Source: Sanguibacter suarezii NBRC 16159
GTDB taxonomy: Bacteria; Actinomycetota; Actinomycetes; Actinomycetales; Cellulomonadaceae
Direction: 5' to 3'
Assembly (NCBI RefSeq): GCF_001552735.1
Contig: NZ_BCRT01000021.1
Location: forward strand, 248,001 to 312,000
Length of the DNA: 64,000 nucleotides
This document shows, piece by piece, positions 25,922 to 34,465 of the stretch. A model generated the notes under the pieces. It worked only from the letters and a program-made list of their open reading frames with translations, ran no database searches and was not told the DNA's origin. The position numbers and the translations under genes were made by a program. The stretch's first letter is position 1; every line of letters begins with the position of its first letter.

Positions 25922-26653
25922 ATGACCCCGCTCTCGCCCCGCCCCGCCCGCCCGGTGCCTCGCGCCCTCGCCGCCCAGCGCGCCCGACGCCGGGTCCGCG
26001 CCGTGGTCTGGAAGGCGCGCTTCCTGCTCGCCGCCGGCACCCTCGGCCTCGCCGCAGCGGTCACCGTCGCCCAGCTGCAGCCGCCTCCCCCAGCACAGGT
26101 CACGATCGTCGTGGCGGACCGGAGCGTGCCCGCCGGGACCCCGCTCACCGCAGACGACCTGCGCACCGCACGCGTCCCGCCGCAGGCAGCCCCGGCTGAC
26201 GCGCTGCGCGACCTGGCCGCGGCCCTCGACCGGGTCCTCGTCGTCCCGGTCTCGGAGGGCACGATCGTCAGCGAACCGGTCCTCGTGCCACCCGGGGGCG
26301 GACCGCACGGCCCGCCCGGCACGGTGGTCGCGGCCGTCCGGCTGGGAGACCCGGCCCTCGCCCAGATCCTGGGCCCGGGCATGCACGTCGACCTCCTCGC
26401 ACCGTCAGCGTCGGGGTCCTTCTCCTCCGCCGAGCTCCCCTCGCCGGACGCGGTGGCGGCCCTGCACCTCGCCCGGCGGGCTCTGGTCCTGCCGGGGCCG
26501 TTCATCACCCCGCCCTCCTCCGGCGGCCTCCCGCTGGCACCGGCCCCTGACGAAGCCACCGACCTGATCCTCGTGGCGGTCACCCCGGAGGAGGCATCGT
26601 TGCTGGCCAACGCCGGAGGATGGGGTGCGATCACCGCGGTCGTCGTGCAATGA
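25922..26653 (+). CDS. SAF-domain (CpaB/RcpC-like) membrane protein
   Basis: 243 residues. A basic N-terminal tail and one membrane helix (~residues 36-55) are followed by a SAF domain (VTIVVADRSVPAGTPLTADD ... VRLGDPALAQIL). This domain also occurs in the Flp pilus assembly protein CpaB. No tad/flp pilus genes lie nearby, so a pilus role is not supported by context. It sits between the FmdB/Ruc-like gene and mscL, an arrangement I recall in related Micrococcales. The function is unknown. Confidence 0.75.
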   Translation: MTPLSPRPARPVPRALAAQRARRRVRAVVWKARFLLAAGTLGLAAAVTVAQLQPPPPAQVTIVVADRSVPAGTPLTADDLRTARVPPQAAPADALRDLAAALDRVLVVPVSEGTIVSEPVLVPPGGGPHGPPGTVVAAVRLGDPALAQILGPGMHVDLLAPSASGSFSSAELPSPDAVAALHLARRALVLPGPFITPPSSGGLPLAPAPDEATDLILVAVTPEEASLLANAGGWGAITAVVVQ

Positions 26654-26759
26654 TCGGTGCGACGGAGCCCGGCTTTGACGCCCGTCACGTGCCCGGGCGC
26701 CCACGGCGTGTCCCAGGTCTCACGGCCTCCGGCCCTTCACCCCGTAGAGAGGGACACTC

Positions 26760-27230
26760 ATGAAGAACGTGCTCACCGGTTTCAAGGACTTCATCGTCCG
26801 CGGGAATGTCATCGACCTCGCGGTCGGCATCGTCATCGGTGCGGCGTTCTCCGAGGTCGTCAACGCGCTCGTCAAGGGCTTCGTCAGCCCGCTCATCGCG
26901 ATGCTCTTCGGCAAGCCGGACCTCAACGGTGTCTTCAACTTCACCATCAACGGGGCGCACTTCAGCATCGGGCTCATCCTCACTGCGCTGCTGAACTTCC
27001 TGTTGATCGCGGCCGCGCTGTACTTCTGCGTCGTCCTTCCGATCAACCACCTGCACAAGCTGCGCAAGCGCGGGCTGGTCGCCGAGCCGAAGGCACCGTC
27101 CGAAGACGTCCTGCTGCTCCAGCAGATCCGCGACCTGCTCGCTGCTCAGAATGGCGGCCAGGGGCCGACCGGGCAGGGACCGACCGGGCAGGGCGGCCCC
27201 GTCGCACCGGCCCCGCCTGTCGGCTACTGA
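26760..27230 (+). CDS. mscL: Large-conductance mechanosensitive channel
   Basis: 156 residues. MscL opens under membrane tension to release solutes during hypo-osmotic shock. The amphipathic N-terminus MKNVLTGFKDFIVRGNVIDL, the pore helix AVGIVIGAAFSEVVNALV, a short periplasmic loop, the second helix and the cytoplasmic bundle (LLLQQIRDLLA) are all present. The C-terminal tail has a GQGPT repeat. The start is ATG 26760, behind GAGAGGGA. A strong hairpin follows. Confidence 0.97.
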   Translation: MKNVLTGFKDFIVRGNVIDLAVGIVIGAAFSEVVNALVKGFVSPLIAMLFGKPDLNGVFNFTINGAHFSIGLILTALLNFLLIAAALYFCVVLPINHLHKLRKRGLVAEPKAPSEDVLLLQQIRDLLAAQNGGQGPTGQGPTGQGGPVAPAPPVGY

Positions 27231-27292
27231 CCCGCTGGCACTCCCGGCTGGTGCGCATGAGCACCGCAGCCACCGAAGTTCCTCGAGAACGA

Positions 27293-27325
27293 GACGAGCG
27301 GGCGACCACAGGTCGCCCGCTCGTC
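27293..27325 (+). terminator. Hairpin terminator of mscL
   Basis: A perfect 15-bp stem (GACGAGCGGGCGACC and complement) with an ACA loop, 62 nt after the mscL stop. Confidence 0.8.
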
Positions 27326-27335
27326 GTGCGTGGTG

Positions 27336-27364
27336 CGTGATGCGTGATGCGTGATGCGTGATGC
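27336..27364. repeat. Four 7-bp tandem repeats (GTGATGC)
   Basis: GTGATGC is repeated four times in a row just after the mscL terminator and outside any gene. It is a simple sequence repeat with likely length variation. Confidence 0.75.
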
Positions 27365-27416
27365 GCTCGTCGTACGTGTCAGGCGAGTCATGCGCGTCTC
27401 AGCGCCCCCGCCCACC

Positions 27417-27665
27417 TCACCAGTGCGGTGGGACGTCCCGTCGCAGCTGGTCGTCGTTGCTGTCGTCGCGAGAGGCCTGCGACTCCGACCACCCGGCCGG
27501 TGTCTCGTCCCCGCTCAACCCCGACACGGCCTCGGTCTCGGCCCCCGGGCGCACGACCCGACGGTGCCGCCGCGGCCGAGCCTGCCCGGTCCCCGGCGAT
27601 GCCGCCGGCCCTGCTGGTCGTTCCGCTGCTGTGCTGTCGTGCTGTCCGTCCATGCCCTCAATCAT
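27417..27665 (-). CDS. Small protein coupled to the degenerate helicase
   Basis: 82 residues, rich in Ser, Asp, Arg and Pro, with no domain I recognise and probably disordered. Its ATG overlaps the stop of the upstream 1,415-residue gene as ATGA, which implies translational coupling. It ends in a compact acidic/basic tail, RDDSNDDQLRRDVPPHW, which looks like a conserved short motif rather than random coding. The overlap is the main evidence that it is a gene. Confidence 0.55.
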   Translation of the reverse strand: MIEGMDGQHDSTAAERPAGPAASPGTGQARPRRHRRVVRPGAETEAVSGLSGDETPAGWSESQASRDDSNDDQLRRDVPPHW

Positions 27666-30600
27666 CCACCGAGCAGACGACGCACCGCGCCGGCGACCGC
27701 AGTGTCCACCCGGGTGTTGCGTCGCGTGACACCCAGCTCGGCGCGCAGCGCGCCGGCCAGCTGCTCCTCGTCGCGCACCACGTGGTCGCTGGCGATCCAG
27801 GCGACGAGCTCGTCGAGCTCGTTGTCGCCGTAGGCAGAGATCGGCAGGCCCGGCTCGACGTCCGGACGCTCAGTCCGAGCAGTCGCGCGAGCCCCCAGCG
27901 TCATCCCACCGGCCGGAGCCACCCCGGCACCGGTACCCACCGGTGCGGCGACCGGCGCCGACGGGTCGACGAGGTCCTCCGCCCCGGTGCCCTGGGCGTC
28001 CTCGAGCACGCCCAGGGCCGCGTCGTCCAAGGTGACCATCGGCAGCGCGCCGGTGACCGGCTCGAGGGCGGCACGGCGTCGGGACTCGATCTCGAAGACG
28101 GCCTCGCGGATGCGGTTCGCCTGACCCTCCGGGTCGAGGAACAGCGAGACCGACCACACCTGGATGACGTGCCAGCCCAGGCGCTCGAGCCGCTCGGCGC
28201 GCTGGCGGTCACGGACCCTGATGCTCGGTTCGTCGGTGTACCGGGCGTCGTCGGTGAGCACAGCAACGAGCAGCTCACCGGGCAGGTTGGGGTGCCCCAC
28301 GACGAGCGGGATCCGCTCGCCGCCGTCGGCCCCGTGCTGGGTCTCGACGGTCAGGCCGGTGCGCCACAGCCGCTCGGCGAGGTCGATGACCAACCGGTCA
28401 GGGTGCGGCTGGGCGGGCTGAGACGCCGCGTCCTGCGACGCCTGGGCAGAGTGCGGGTCGGTGCGGTGCTCAGCGAAGTCGAGGAGCGCACCCAGGAGCT
28501 GCGCACCGGTGCCGCGCAACCGCTCAGGGTCGAGGTCCTCGGCGCCGAAGCAGCTGACCACGGACAGCCGACGGCGGGTCGCGCCGACGGCGTTGAGCAG
28601 GAGCGCCTGGCCGGAGGGACCGGAGATGTCGCCGAAGCGGTGCAGCACCCGTCCGTGCGGGGTCCGCCCGAAGCCCACCGAGAAGATGACGGCCTCACGG
28701 GTGAGACCGGCGACGCTCTTGAGGTCGGTGATGACGACCGGCTCGCGCCGACGCGGGTCGAAGAACGGCCCGAGCGCGGCGTTCTGGCGGACCTGGGACA
28801 AGATCGCCTCCCGCACCCGGTCGGCGTGCACCCGGGATCCGGTGATGATCGCGAGGGACTCCTCGGGGCGGTCGAGGGCGTGCGTGATCGCCAGCTCCAC
28901 CACCCGGTCCACCTCCACCTGGGTGGACTCGACGGCGCCGGAGACGGCGTCGGGCATACCCGCGCCGTCGACTGCGTCGAAGGTGACCAGGCGTTCGGCC
29001 GAGGGCAGCGGCATGGGCCGCAGCACGCCCTCGTAGCCGTTGTCGATGAGGAATGCCGTCAGCAGCGGGTCCCGTCGTGAGGCGTCACCGGCCAGGGCGA
29101 CCGTGGGCAGCAGGGCTGCCAGGGCCGGCACCGCCTCGCCGGAGGCGCAGCGGGCGTCGCCGACGACGACCACCTGACGTCCGCGGGCGATCGCCGAGAG
29201 GACCGACTCGACCGGCAGGTGCTGGGCCGCGTCGAGGATGACGAGGTCGACCGTGCGGTGGGCGGGCAGCAGGTGCGGGACCAGGGTGGGCGAGGCGATG
29301 AGGCAGGGGCGCAGCTTGCGCAGCACGTCCCCGAACTCCTCATGAGCGGCGCGCACGCTGGTCAGGGACTCTTCGACGAGCTGGGCGAACAGGCCCTCGG
29401 CCTGGTCGCGGTTGTCCCGCAGAGCGCCGTGGATCTGGTTGATCGCCGCGGCTCGCACGGGGGTGCTCAGGGAGGCCACGTGCGCCCGGTCGAGGCGGCG
29501 GAACCGGTCCGCGAGCGCCTCGATCCCCTGCCCGTCGACCTCCGCAAGGTGCGGGTCCGCGGCAAGGATCTGCTCGAACACGGAGCTCCACCAGGCGAGG
29601 TCTAGCTCGGCCTCCACGAGGCCCACCTCGACCCGGCGGGCGGCCAGGTCGTCGAGCAGCGGCCCGAGGCCCACGAAGGCCAGCTCGCGCATGAGCCGGG
29701 TGCGCTCGGGCAGGCTGGTGAGCGCGGCGCGGTCGTCGAGGAGCTTCTGCAGGCGCTCGGTGAGGTCGCCCAGCGGGAGGTCAGCCAGGCCCGCACCGCC
29801 CGGGGTGGTGGCCAGCACGGCGTCGAGCGCGGTGAGGTCGGCGACGACGGAGGCGTAGGTGGCCTCCATCCCGGCGAGCCCTTCGGGCAGGCGCGGCCAG
29901 CCGCCGCTGGGGCAGTGCGCAGCCCACGTCTCGCGCTGGGCCTGCACCTCCAGGAGCCCGGCGTGCAGGTCGGCGATGCGGGTGCCCGGGCGGATCATGT
30001 CCTTGGCGCGCTTGACCAGACGGCGCCGGTGCAGACCGCTCATCTCGATCCCGTTCTCGGTGCGCCACTGGCGCGTCGCGGTCGCCGCGACGAGGTCGTC
30101 GGCGGTCCGCTCGAAGACCATCGGCTGGAACACGTCGAGGGTGGTGCGCATGCCCGCGAGCATGGTCAGCTGCTCACCCCACTGGCTCACGCTGCGGGGC
30201 TGGAGCACCCCGGTCTCCTCGGCGACAGTGCCGAGCTGCGTGCGCAGGTCGTTGAGGGTGCGGTCGAGCAGCCGGGTGATCCGCTCCACGACGTCGGTCG
30301 CCGCCGCGTCAGTCTCCAGGTCCGCCCCGAACCACGGGGTGGACGTGGGGCGCAGGGTGAAGGCCTCGAGGTTGGCTGCCCGGACGAGGTCGCCCCCGAC
30401 GGCGGCGCGGGTGGCGGCGATCCGCGCGAGCGGTCCCGCCTCGAGCCGGACCAGCGTGGCCGGGGACGGCCGCTCGGAGGTGAGGCGGGCGAGGGCCTGC
30501 AGTGCGTCGTAGGCGGAGATGCCCCACGGCGCGCGCACCTGGTGCAGGCCGTCCATCGTGCGGGTCAGCCGGGTCCGGGTCTCCACGAGCTGCAGGCGCA

Positions 30601-31909
30601 GGTCAGCCAGGGCAGCGGCGTCGATCGGCGGCGCCTCCAGGGTCATCGCCCCGAGCAGCCGGCGCGAGACGCCGGAGCGCCAGCTCGGCTGCGGGGTGAC
30701 GTCGAGGACGAGGTCGTCCAGGCCGAGCTCGGCCAGGCGCAGGCTCAGCGCGTCGGCGGCGCGCCGGTGACCGGGGACGTAGAGGACGCTGCGCCCGATC
30801 GCGGCCGCCTCGGCGACCACCGCGGCGATCGCGCCGGTGGAGTCGGCGCCGACGGGGGCGTCGATGAACAGGTGGCTTCCGGTGGCCAGGGCGTCGAGCA
30901 CGGCACGCCCGGAGGGGTCGAGGTCACCGACGCCGCGCTCCATGTTCGGCTCGGCGTCACCGGTGTGCGGGGTCTGCACCGGCTGGGAGAGCGACTCGAT
31001 CGCTGCCGGGTCACCGGCCAGCGCGGCGATGATCTCGTGGCGTTCCAGCCCGACGAGCAGGTCGTCCAGGTCGTCGACGAGCATCTGCCCCGGGTGCACG
31101 AAGGTGCCCACGAGGAGCTTGTCGACCATGGCGAAGTCGCTCAGGACCGCCCCGCCGAGGGAGTTGATGCGGTCCAGCGCGGTGGACGGGTCGAAGCCGG
31201 AGCCGGTGAACGCACCGCGAGCCAGCGCGGCGGGGTCCAGCAGGGCACCGCGCGAGCGCAGCGCCCGGGCCAGGACGGGGTTGATCTCCGCGGTCGGCTC
31301 GAGGGTGAGCTCGTAGTCGGACTCCCCACCGCCGCGGGCGACGATGGTGATCGGACGCAGCAGGACCGGTGCGCGGACGGTGCGGACGGTGTCGTGAGCC
31401 GGGGCGTCGTCGTACACGCCCTGCCCTGCGGGCTGGCCGCCGGTCACCCGGGCGAGGGCCGCGACGTCGTCGGCGGCCTCGTCGACGACCTGCTCGGTCC
31501 ACGTCGCGACGCCGATGGCCAGGTAGGTCGGTGCGATGCCGAACCGCTCTCCCTGCTCCTGCGACCGCTGCGCAACAGCCCGTGCCCGACGCCGGGCCAC
31601 CGGCAGCGAGCTGCCCTCGCGGAAGACGTTGGCCAGGCGGGTGCTGCGGCCGGCGAAGAGCTGGGCGATGCCGGAGGGGTGTGCGGCGGTGAGGTCGAGC
31701 ACGGCGTCGCCGAGCAGGGAGACGTCGGCCAGCGTCGAGCCGCCTGCGAGCGCGACGAGGGTGGTCCGCCACCTGTCGACGGCTGCTCCGACGATGTCCC
31801 CGGTGGTCGCTGGCTTGACGATCGTGGGAGCGGCGTGGGCGCCTGCTCCCGCGGTCGGGTCGAGCGGGGCGCCTGCCGCGGACTGGTCGGTCGCGGTGCT
31901 CTGAGTCAT
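27662..31909 (-). CDS. Degenerate SF1 helicase fused to Vsr-like nuclease domain
   Basis: 1,415 residues. The layout follows large DUF4011-type SF1 helicases: an N-terminal region, the helicase core from ~residue 335, a helical insert (~400-860), the second core half (~880-1,120), then a Vsr/MTES_1575-like PD-(D/E)XK domain (~1,165-1,270) with RVRDRQRAERLERLGWHV and VWSVSLFLDP. Every ATPase motif is altered. Motif I reads DAPVGADSTGA where GPPGTGKS is expected, motif II LDAAQ instead of DEAQ/DEAS, and motif VI LLNAVGATRRR instead of an AxTRAR form. The reading frame is intact over 4.2 kb, so the protein is maintained. The ATG has GGAGAG upstream. The function is unknown; a DNA-binding scaffold or defence role is conceivable. 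Confidence 0.75.
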   Translation of the reverse strand: MTQSTATDQSAAGAPLDPTAGAGAHAAPTIVKPATTGDIVGAAVDRWRTTLVALAGGSTLADVSLLGDAVLDLTAAHPSGIAQLFAGRSTRLANVFREGSSLPVARRRARAVAQRSQEQGERFGIAPTYLAIGVATWTEQVVDEAADDVAALARVTGGQPAGQGVYDDAPAHDTVRTVRAPVLLRPITIVARGGGESDYELTLEPTAEINPVLARALRSRGALLDPAALARGAFTGSGFDPSTALDRINSLGGAVLSDFAMVDKLLVGTFVHPGQMLVDDLDDLLVGLERHEIIAALAGDPAAIESLSQPVQTPHTGDAEPNMERGVGDLDPSGRAVLDALATGSHLFIDAPVGADSTGAIAAVVAEAAAIGRSVLYVPGHRRAADALSLRLAELGLDDLVLDVTPQPSWRSGVSRRLLGAMTLEAPPIDAAALADLRLQLVETRTRLTRTMDGLHQVRAPWGISAYDALQALARLTSERPSPATLVRLEAGPLARIAATRAAVGGDLVRAANLEAFTLRPTSTPWFGADLETDAAATDVVERITRLLDRTLNDLRTQLGTVAEETGVLQPRSVSQWGEQLTMLAGMRTTLDVFQPMVFERTADDLVAATATRQWRTENGIEMSGLHRRRLVKRAKDMIRPGTRIADLHAGLLEVQAQRETWAAHCPSGGWPRLPEGLAGMEATYASVVADLTALDAVLATTPGGAGLADLPLGDLTERLQKLLDDRAALTSLPERTRLMRELAFVGLGPLLDDLAARRVEVGLVEAELDLAWWSSVFEQILAADPHLAEVDGQGIEALADRFRRLDRAHVASLSTPVRAAAINQIHGALRDNRDQAEGLFAQLVEESLTSVRAAHEEFGDVLRKLRPCLIASPTLVPHLLPAHRTVDLVILDAAQHLPVESVLSAIARGRQVVVVGDARCASGEAVPALAALLPTVALAGDASRRDPLLTAFLIDNGYEGVLRPMPLPSAERLVTFDAVDGAGMPDAVSGAVESTQVEVDRVVELAITHALDRPEESLAIITGSRVHADRVREAILSQVRQNAALGPFFDPRRREPVVITDLKSVAGLTREAVIFSVGFGRTPHGRVLHRFGDISGPSGQALLLNAVGATRRRLSVVSCFGAEDLDPERLRGTGAQLLGALLDFAEHRTDPHSAQASQDAASQPAQPHPDRLVIDLAERLWRTGLTVETQHGADGGERIPLVVGHPNLPGELLVAVLTDDARYTDEPSIRVRDRQRAERLERLGWHVIQVWSVSLFLDPEGQANRIREAVFEIESRRRAALEPVTGALPMVTLDDAALGVLEDAQGTGAEDLVDPSAPVAAPVGTGAGVAPAGGMTLGARATARTERPDVEPGLPISAYGDNELDELVAWIASDHVVRDEEQLAGALRAELGVTRRNTRVDTAVAGAVRRLLGG

Positions 31910-32401
31910 GTCGGGGTTCTCTCCGTGGACGGGTCTGGCGTGGAGGAGCGCACCCGCGTCCGGTTCAAGGAGGCGCCCCGGTGCCCCGGCGCGTGCTCGC
32001 GACCGGGACGTGTCACCCTGGCACGCTAACGGGCCGGGCGGAGAAAAGAGCCCTGACGCGCCGACGGCCGGTCAACCGGTGGCGCGGAGAGCTGCAGGCC
32101 GCTGGGGGCATCGGCTGGAGAGGAACGCCGGCGACGGATCAGCGGACGTGGGGCGGGGACGGTCGGCTGCCGCTCGACGCCACGGTGTGCGTCGCGACCG
32201 CTCGTGGCCGGCCGTCCGGGACGGGGGCAAACTCCCTGGTCAGCCAATGGTCACGTCCGGAGATGAGAACAGTGCGTGCCGCGCAGGGGGCAGGCGGCAC
32301 GCACTGTCGTGTGAAAGTGTGCCCTCTCCCGTCAGCGGAGTCAATGTTGGCTGAGCGACACCGCAGAGCCCCTGTCACCCCTGTCCTGTCCGCACATCGG
32401 G
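31910..32401. other. Gene-free stretch between helicase-like gene and tRNA-Arg
   Basis: About 490 nt without a convincing gene; open frames here have no ribosome site, no recognisable domain and shadow-type composition. It contains a 13-bp inverted repeat (32269-32307). The promoter of the helicase-like gene must lie at its left end on the minus strand and that of the tRNA at its right end. Confidence 0.5.
32269..32307. repeat. 13-bp inverted repeat, unexplained
   Basis: ACAGTGCGTGCCG (32269-32281) and its perfect complement (32295-32307) are separated by 13 nt. It is placed between two divergent promoters rather than after a gene, so it does not fit a simple terminator role. Confidence 0.7.
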
Positions 32402-32407
32402 TACCCT
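32402..32407 (+). promoter_or_regulatory. Probable -10 box of tRNA-Arg
   Basis: TACCCT, 13 nt before the first base of the mature tRNA. No clear -35 is visible. Confidence 0.35.
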
Positions 32408-32419
32408 GATCAGGCTCAC

Positions 32420-32495
32420 GCGCCCGTAGCTCAGGGGATAGAGCACCGCTCTCCTAAAGCGGGTGTCGGCAGTTCGAATCTGCCCGGGCGCACCA
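32420..32495 (+). tRNA. tRNA-Arg(CCT)
   Basis: The mature body is 32420-32492, and the CCA tail is encoded at 32493-32495. The acceptor stem is GCGCCCG/CGGGCGC. The anticodon stem CCGCT/AGCGG encloses loop CTCCTAA, giving anticodon CCT (codon AGG). The T-arm is GGCAG-TTCGAAT-CTGCC. Confidence 0.97.
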
Positions 32496-32591
32496 GGATG
32501 TTCATCGAGGTCAGGCGCGTAGATGAGGTGCCACGGGGCTCCGAGATAATCTCGGCGTCTCAAACTCTCGCCCCTGTCGCGGGTCGGGTGC

Positions 32592-32597
32592 AAGAAT
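32592..32597 (+). promoter_or_regulatory. -10 box of osmC-family gene (leaderless spacing)
   Basis: AAGAAT ends 7 nt before the ATG at 32605. It is a weaker hexamer than the others but has the same spacing. Confidence 0.4.
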
Positions 32598-32604
32598 CGA
32601 CTGC

Positions 32605-33117
32605 ATGACTGATGCGACAGTGATCTCCCGCGAACCCGTCCGCGAACCTGCCCCCGAGCATCGTGCCGATCAGCCGGCCGCCGATCAGCCGGCGCTGTGG
32701 ATCGAGCGGACCGGCACCCGCCGGTACGTCGGCTACTCCGAGCGTGGTGGTGTGGTCCAGATCGGTGGCTCCCAGGCCGACGAGACCTTCACCCCTGGTG
32801 AGCTCCTGAAGATCGCCCTCGCTGCCTGCACCGGCCTGTCCTCCGACGCCGCCTTTGCCCGCCGCCTCGGCGACGACTACCCCGCCACGATCCACGTCTC
32901 GGGGGTCAAGGACGCCGAGGAGGACCGCTACCCCACCCTCGTCGAGCGCCTCGAGGTCGACCTGAGCTCCCTGGACGAGGCTGCTCGTGAGCGCCTCATC
33001 ACCGTCGTCACCCGCGCGATCGACCAGTCCTGCACGGTCGGCCGCACCCTCAAGGCTGGCGCGACGATCGAGCTGGACATCCACTCGGTCGACGAACCGG
33101 CAGGCGCGTCCTCATGA
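32605..33117 (+). CDS. OsmC family peroxiredoxin-like protein
   Basis: 170 residues. OsmC/Ohr proteins reduce organic hydroperoxides with two cysteines. Both are visible: ALAACTGLSSD (first Cys, on the long helix) and IDQSCTVGRTL (second Cys). The N-terminus has a short DQPA repeat. It is the first gene of a three-gene operon joined by ATGA/GTGA overlaps with the EcsC-like and SRPBCC genes. It fits an OsmC rather than Ohr role by its motifs, but the substrate is not defined. Confidence 0.9.
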   Translation: MTDATVISREPVREPAPEHRADQPAADQPALWIERTGTRRYVGYSERGGVVQIGGSQADETFTPGELLKIALAACTGLSSDAAFARRLGDDYPATIHVSGVKDAEEDRYPTLVERLEVDLSSLDEAARERLITVVTRAIDQSCTVGRTLKAGATIELDIHSVDEPAGASS

Positions 33118-33938
33118 AGCGCGGGCGCCAGGACGCCGCTCCGAAGGCGTCGTACGCCGTCCAGGGGCAGCCACCCAAGGACGGCGATGAGTCGCGCCGC
33201 GGCGCCCTCGCCGCGTCCGCGCGGCGCACCCCGCTGCTCGACGACGCGATCGACCAGGCGGTGACCATCCCGGCGTCGACCATCCGCGCCCACGTGGACA
33301 GCCTGCGTCGGCGCAACCCCGAGGCCTCCCCGCAGCGCATCATCGACCTGCTCACCCGCCGGTACACCCTCTTCATGCAGGGCACGGGCGGGGCCGTGGG
33401 CACGGCCGCCGTGCTCCCCGGCGTGGGCACCGGGGTGAGCCTGGCTCTGAGCACAGCGGACATCGCGGCCTTCTTCACCGCGTCCTCGGCCTACGCCCTC
33501 GCCGTCGCCGAGGTCCATGGCATCGAGGTGCACGACGTCGAGCGGCGGCGCGCCCTGCTGCTCGCCGCGGTGCTGGGCGACTCGGGCGCACGCGCCGTCG
33601 CCGAGGTCTCCGGCAAGCCGGTGGCCGCCTGGGGGACGGTGCTGCTCACCGCCATGCCCACCTCGACCATCCGGCAGGTCAACCAGGTCCTGACCGGCCG
33701 GTACGTCAAGCGGATGGTCGTCAAGCAGAGCTCGCTGGCGCTGGGCCGGGTGATCCCCTTCGGGATCGGTGCCGCCGTGGGCGTGCTGGGTGGCCGGGCG
33801 CTCTCGCGCACCGTCATCCGCCAGACCACCCGCGCCTTCGGACCCCCTCCGGCCACCTTCGCCTCCCCGGTGGGACCGAAGGGCTCGAAGGACTCGACGG
33901 TGGTCGTCGAGCAGCCGCCCGCACCACCCGCGCCGTGA
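33114..33938 (+). CDS. EcsC-like membrane-associated protein
   Basis: 274 residues. A charged N-terminus is followed by an EcsC-type glycine-rich hydrophobic region (GTAAVLPGVGTGVSLALSTA), a helical section containing HGIEVHDVERR, and a second glycine-rich hydrophobic stretch (VIPFGIGAAVGVLGG). The tail is Pro-rich. The EcsC family is linked loosely to protein secretion or processing; the molecular role is unknown. ATG 33114 overlaps the upstream TGA, so translation is coupled to the OsmC gene. Confidence 0.7.
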   Translation: MKRGRQDAAPKASYAVQGQPPKDGDESRRGALAASARRTPLLDDAIDQAVTIPASTIRAHVDSLRRRNPEASPQRIIDLLTRRYTLFMQGTGGAVGTAAVLPGVGTGVSLALSTADIAAFFTASSAYALAVAEVHGIEVHDVERRRALLLAAVLGDSGARAVAEVSGKPVAAWGTVLLTAMPTSTIRQVNQVLTGRYVKRMVVKQSSLALGRVIPFGIGAAVGVLGGRALSRTVIRQTTRAFGPPPATFASPVGPKGSKDSTVVVEQPPAPPAP

Positions 33939-34432
33939 CCGAGACGACGCCGGCGCTCCTGGCGCGGCTGCGATCCCGGGATCCCGCGCCGCGTCGCGTC
34001 AGCGTGAGCCGCGACGTCGACCTCGACGCGGCGACGACCTTCCGCATCCTCGCCGACGTGCGCAACCACAGCCGGTGGATCCCGCTCACCCGCGCCGTCC
34101 TGCCGTCGGCACCGGAGGGCCCGCTGCCGGTGGGCGCACGGTTCACCATGGTCTCCGGGCCGGCCATGCCCGACCGGATGGTGGTGACGGAGCTGACCGA
34201 GCTGTCCATGACCCTGCGCAAGGCGGGGCCGGTGCTGCTCGGGACTGCTGGCATCACCGTCCAACCGCTCGGCGAGCACCGCTCGCGTGCGATCTGGTGG
34301 GAAGATGCGTACCTGGCGGGACCGTTGCCGGCCCGGGTGACCCGGGCCGTCGTCGGACCGGTGCTGGCCGCGATGATGCGGCTCGCCCTGGCCCGGTTCG
34401 CTCGTGAGGTCGCAGCGCGTCCGCCGGGCTGA
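33935..34432 (+). CDS. SRPBCC / polyketide-cyclase-like protein
   Basis: 165 residues. The START-like fold is indicated by VSRDVDLDAATTFRILADV and NHSRWIPLTR at the N-terminus, a central VGARFTMVSGP strand and a long C-terminal helix. Such proteins bind hydrophobic ligands; no catalytic function can be assigned. The GTG start overlaps the upstream stop by 4 nt (GTGA), making it the third gene of the operon. Confidence 0.78.
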   Translation: MTETTPALLARLRSRDPAPRRVSVSRDVDLDAATTFRILADVRNHSRWIPLTRAVLPSAPEGPLPVGARFTMVSGPAMPDRMVVTELTELSMTLRKAGPVLLGTAGITVQPLGEHRSRAIWWEDAYLAGPLPARVTRAVVGPVLAAMMRLALARFAREVAARPPG

Positions 34433-34465
34433 CCCACCCGCAGGACCGGTCCACCAGGAGGAGAC

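Noticed and set aside
25567-26688. Minus-strand open frame of 373 codons opposite the Ruc-like and SAF genes
   Set aside because: It lies antisense to two genes with good domain matches and itself has only low-complexity Arg/Ala and Asp/Glu runs.
31908-32409. Plus-strand open frames in the gap before tRNA-Arg
   Set aside because: No start signal, Arg/Gly/Pro-rich shadow composition, and interruption by the 13-bp inverted repeat.
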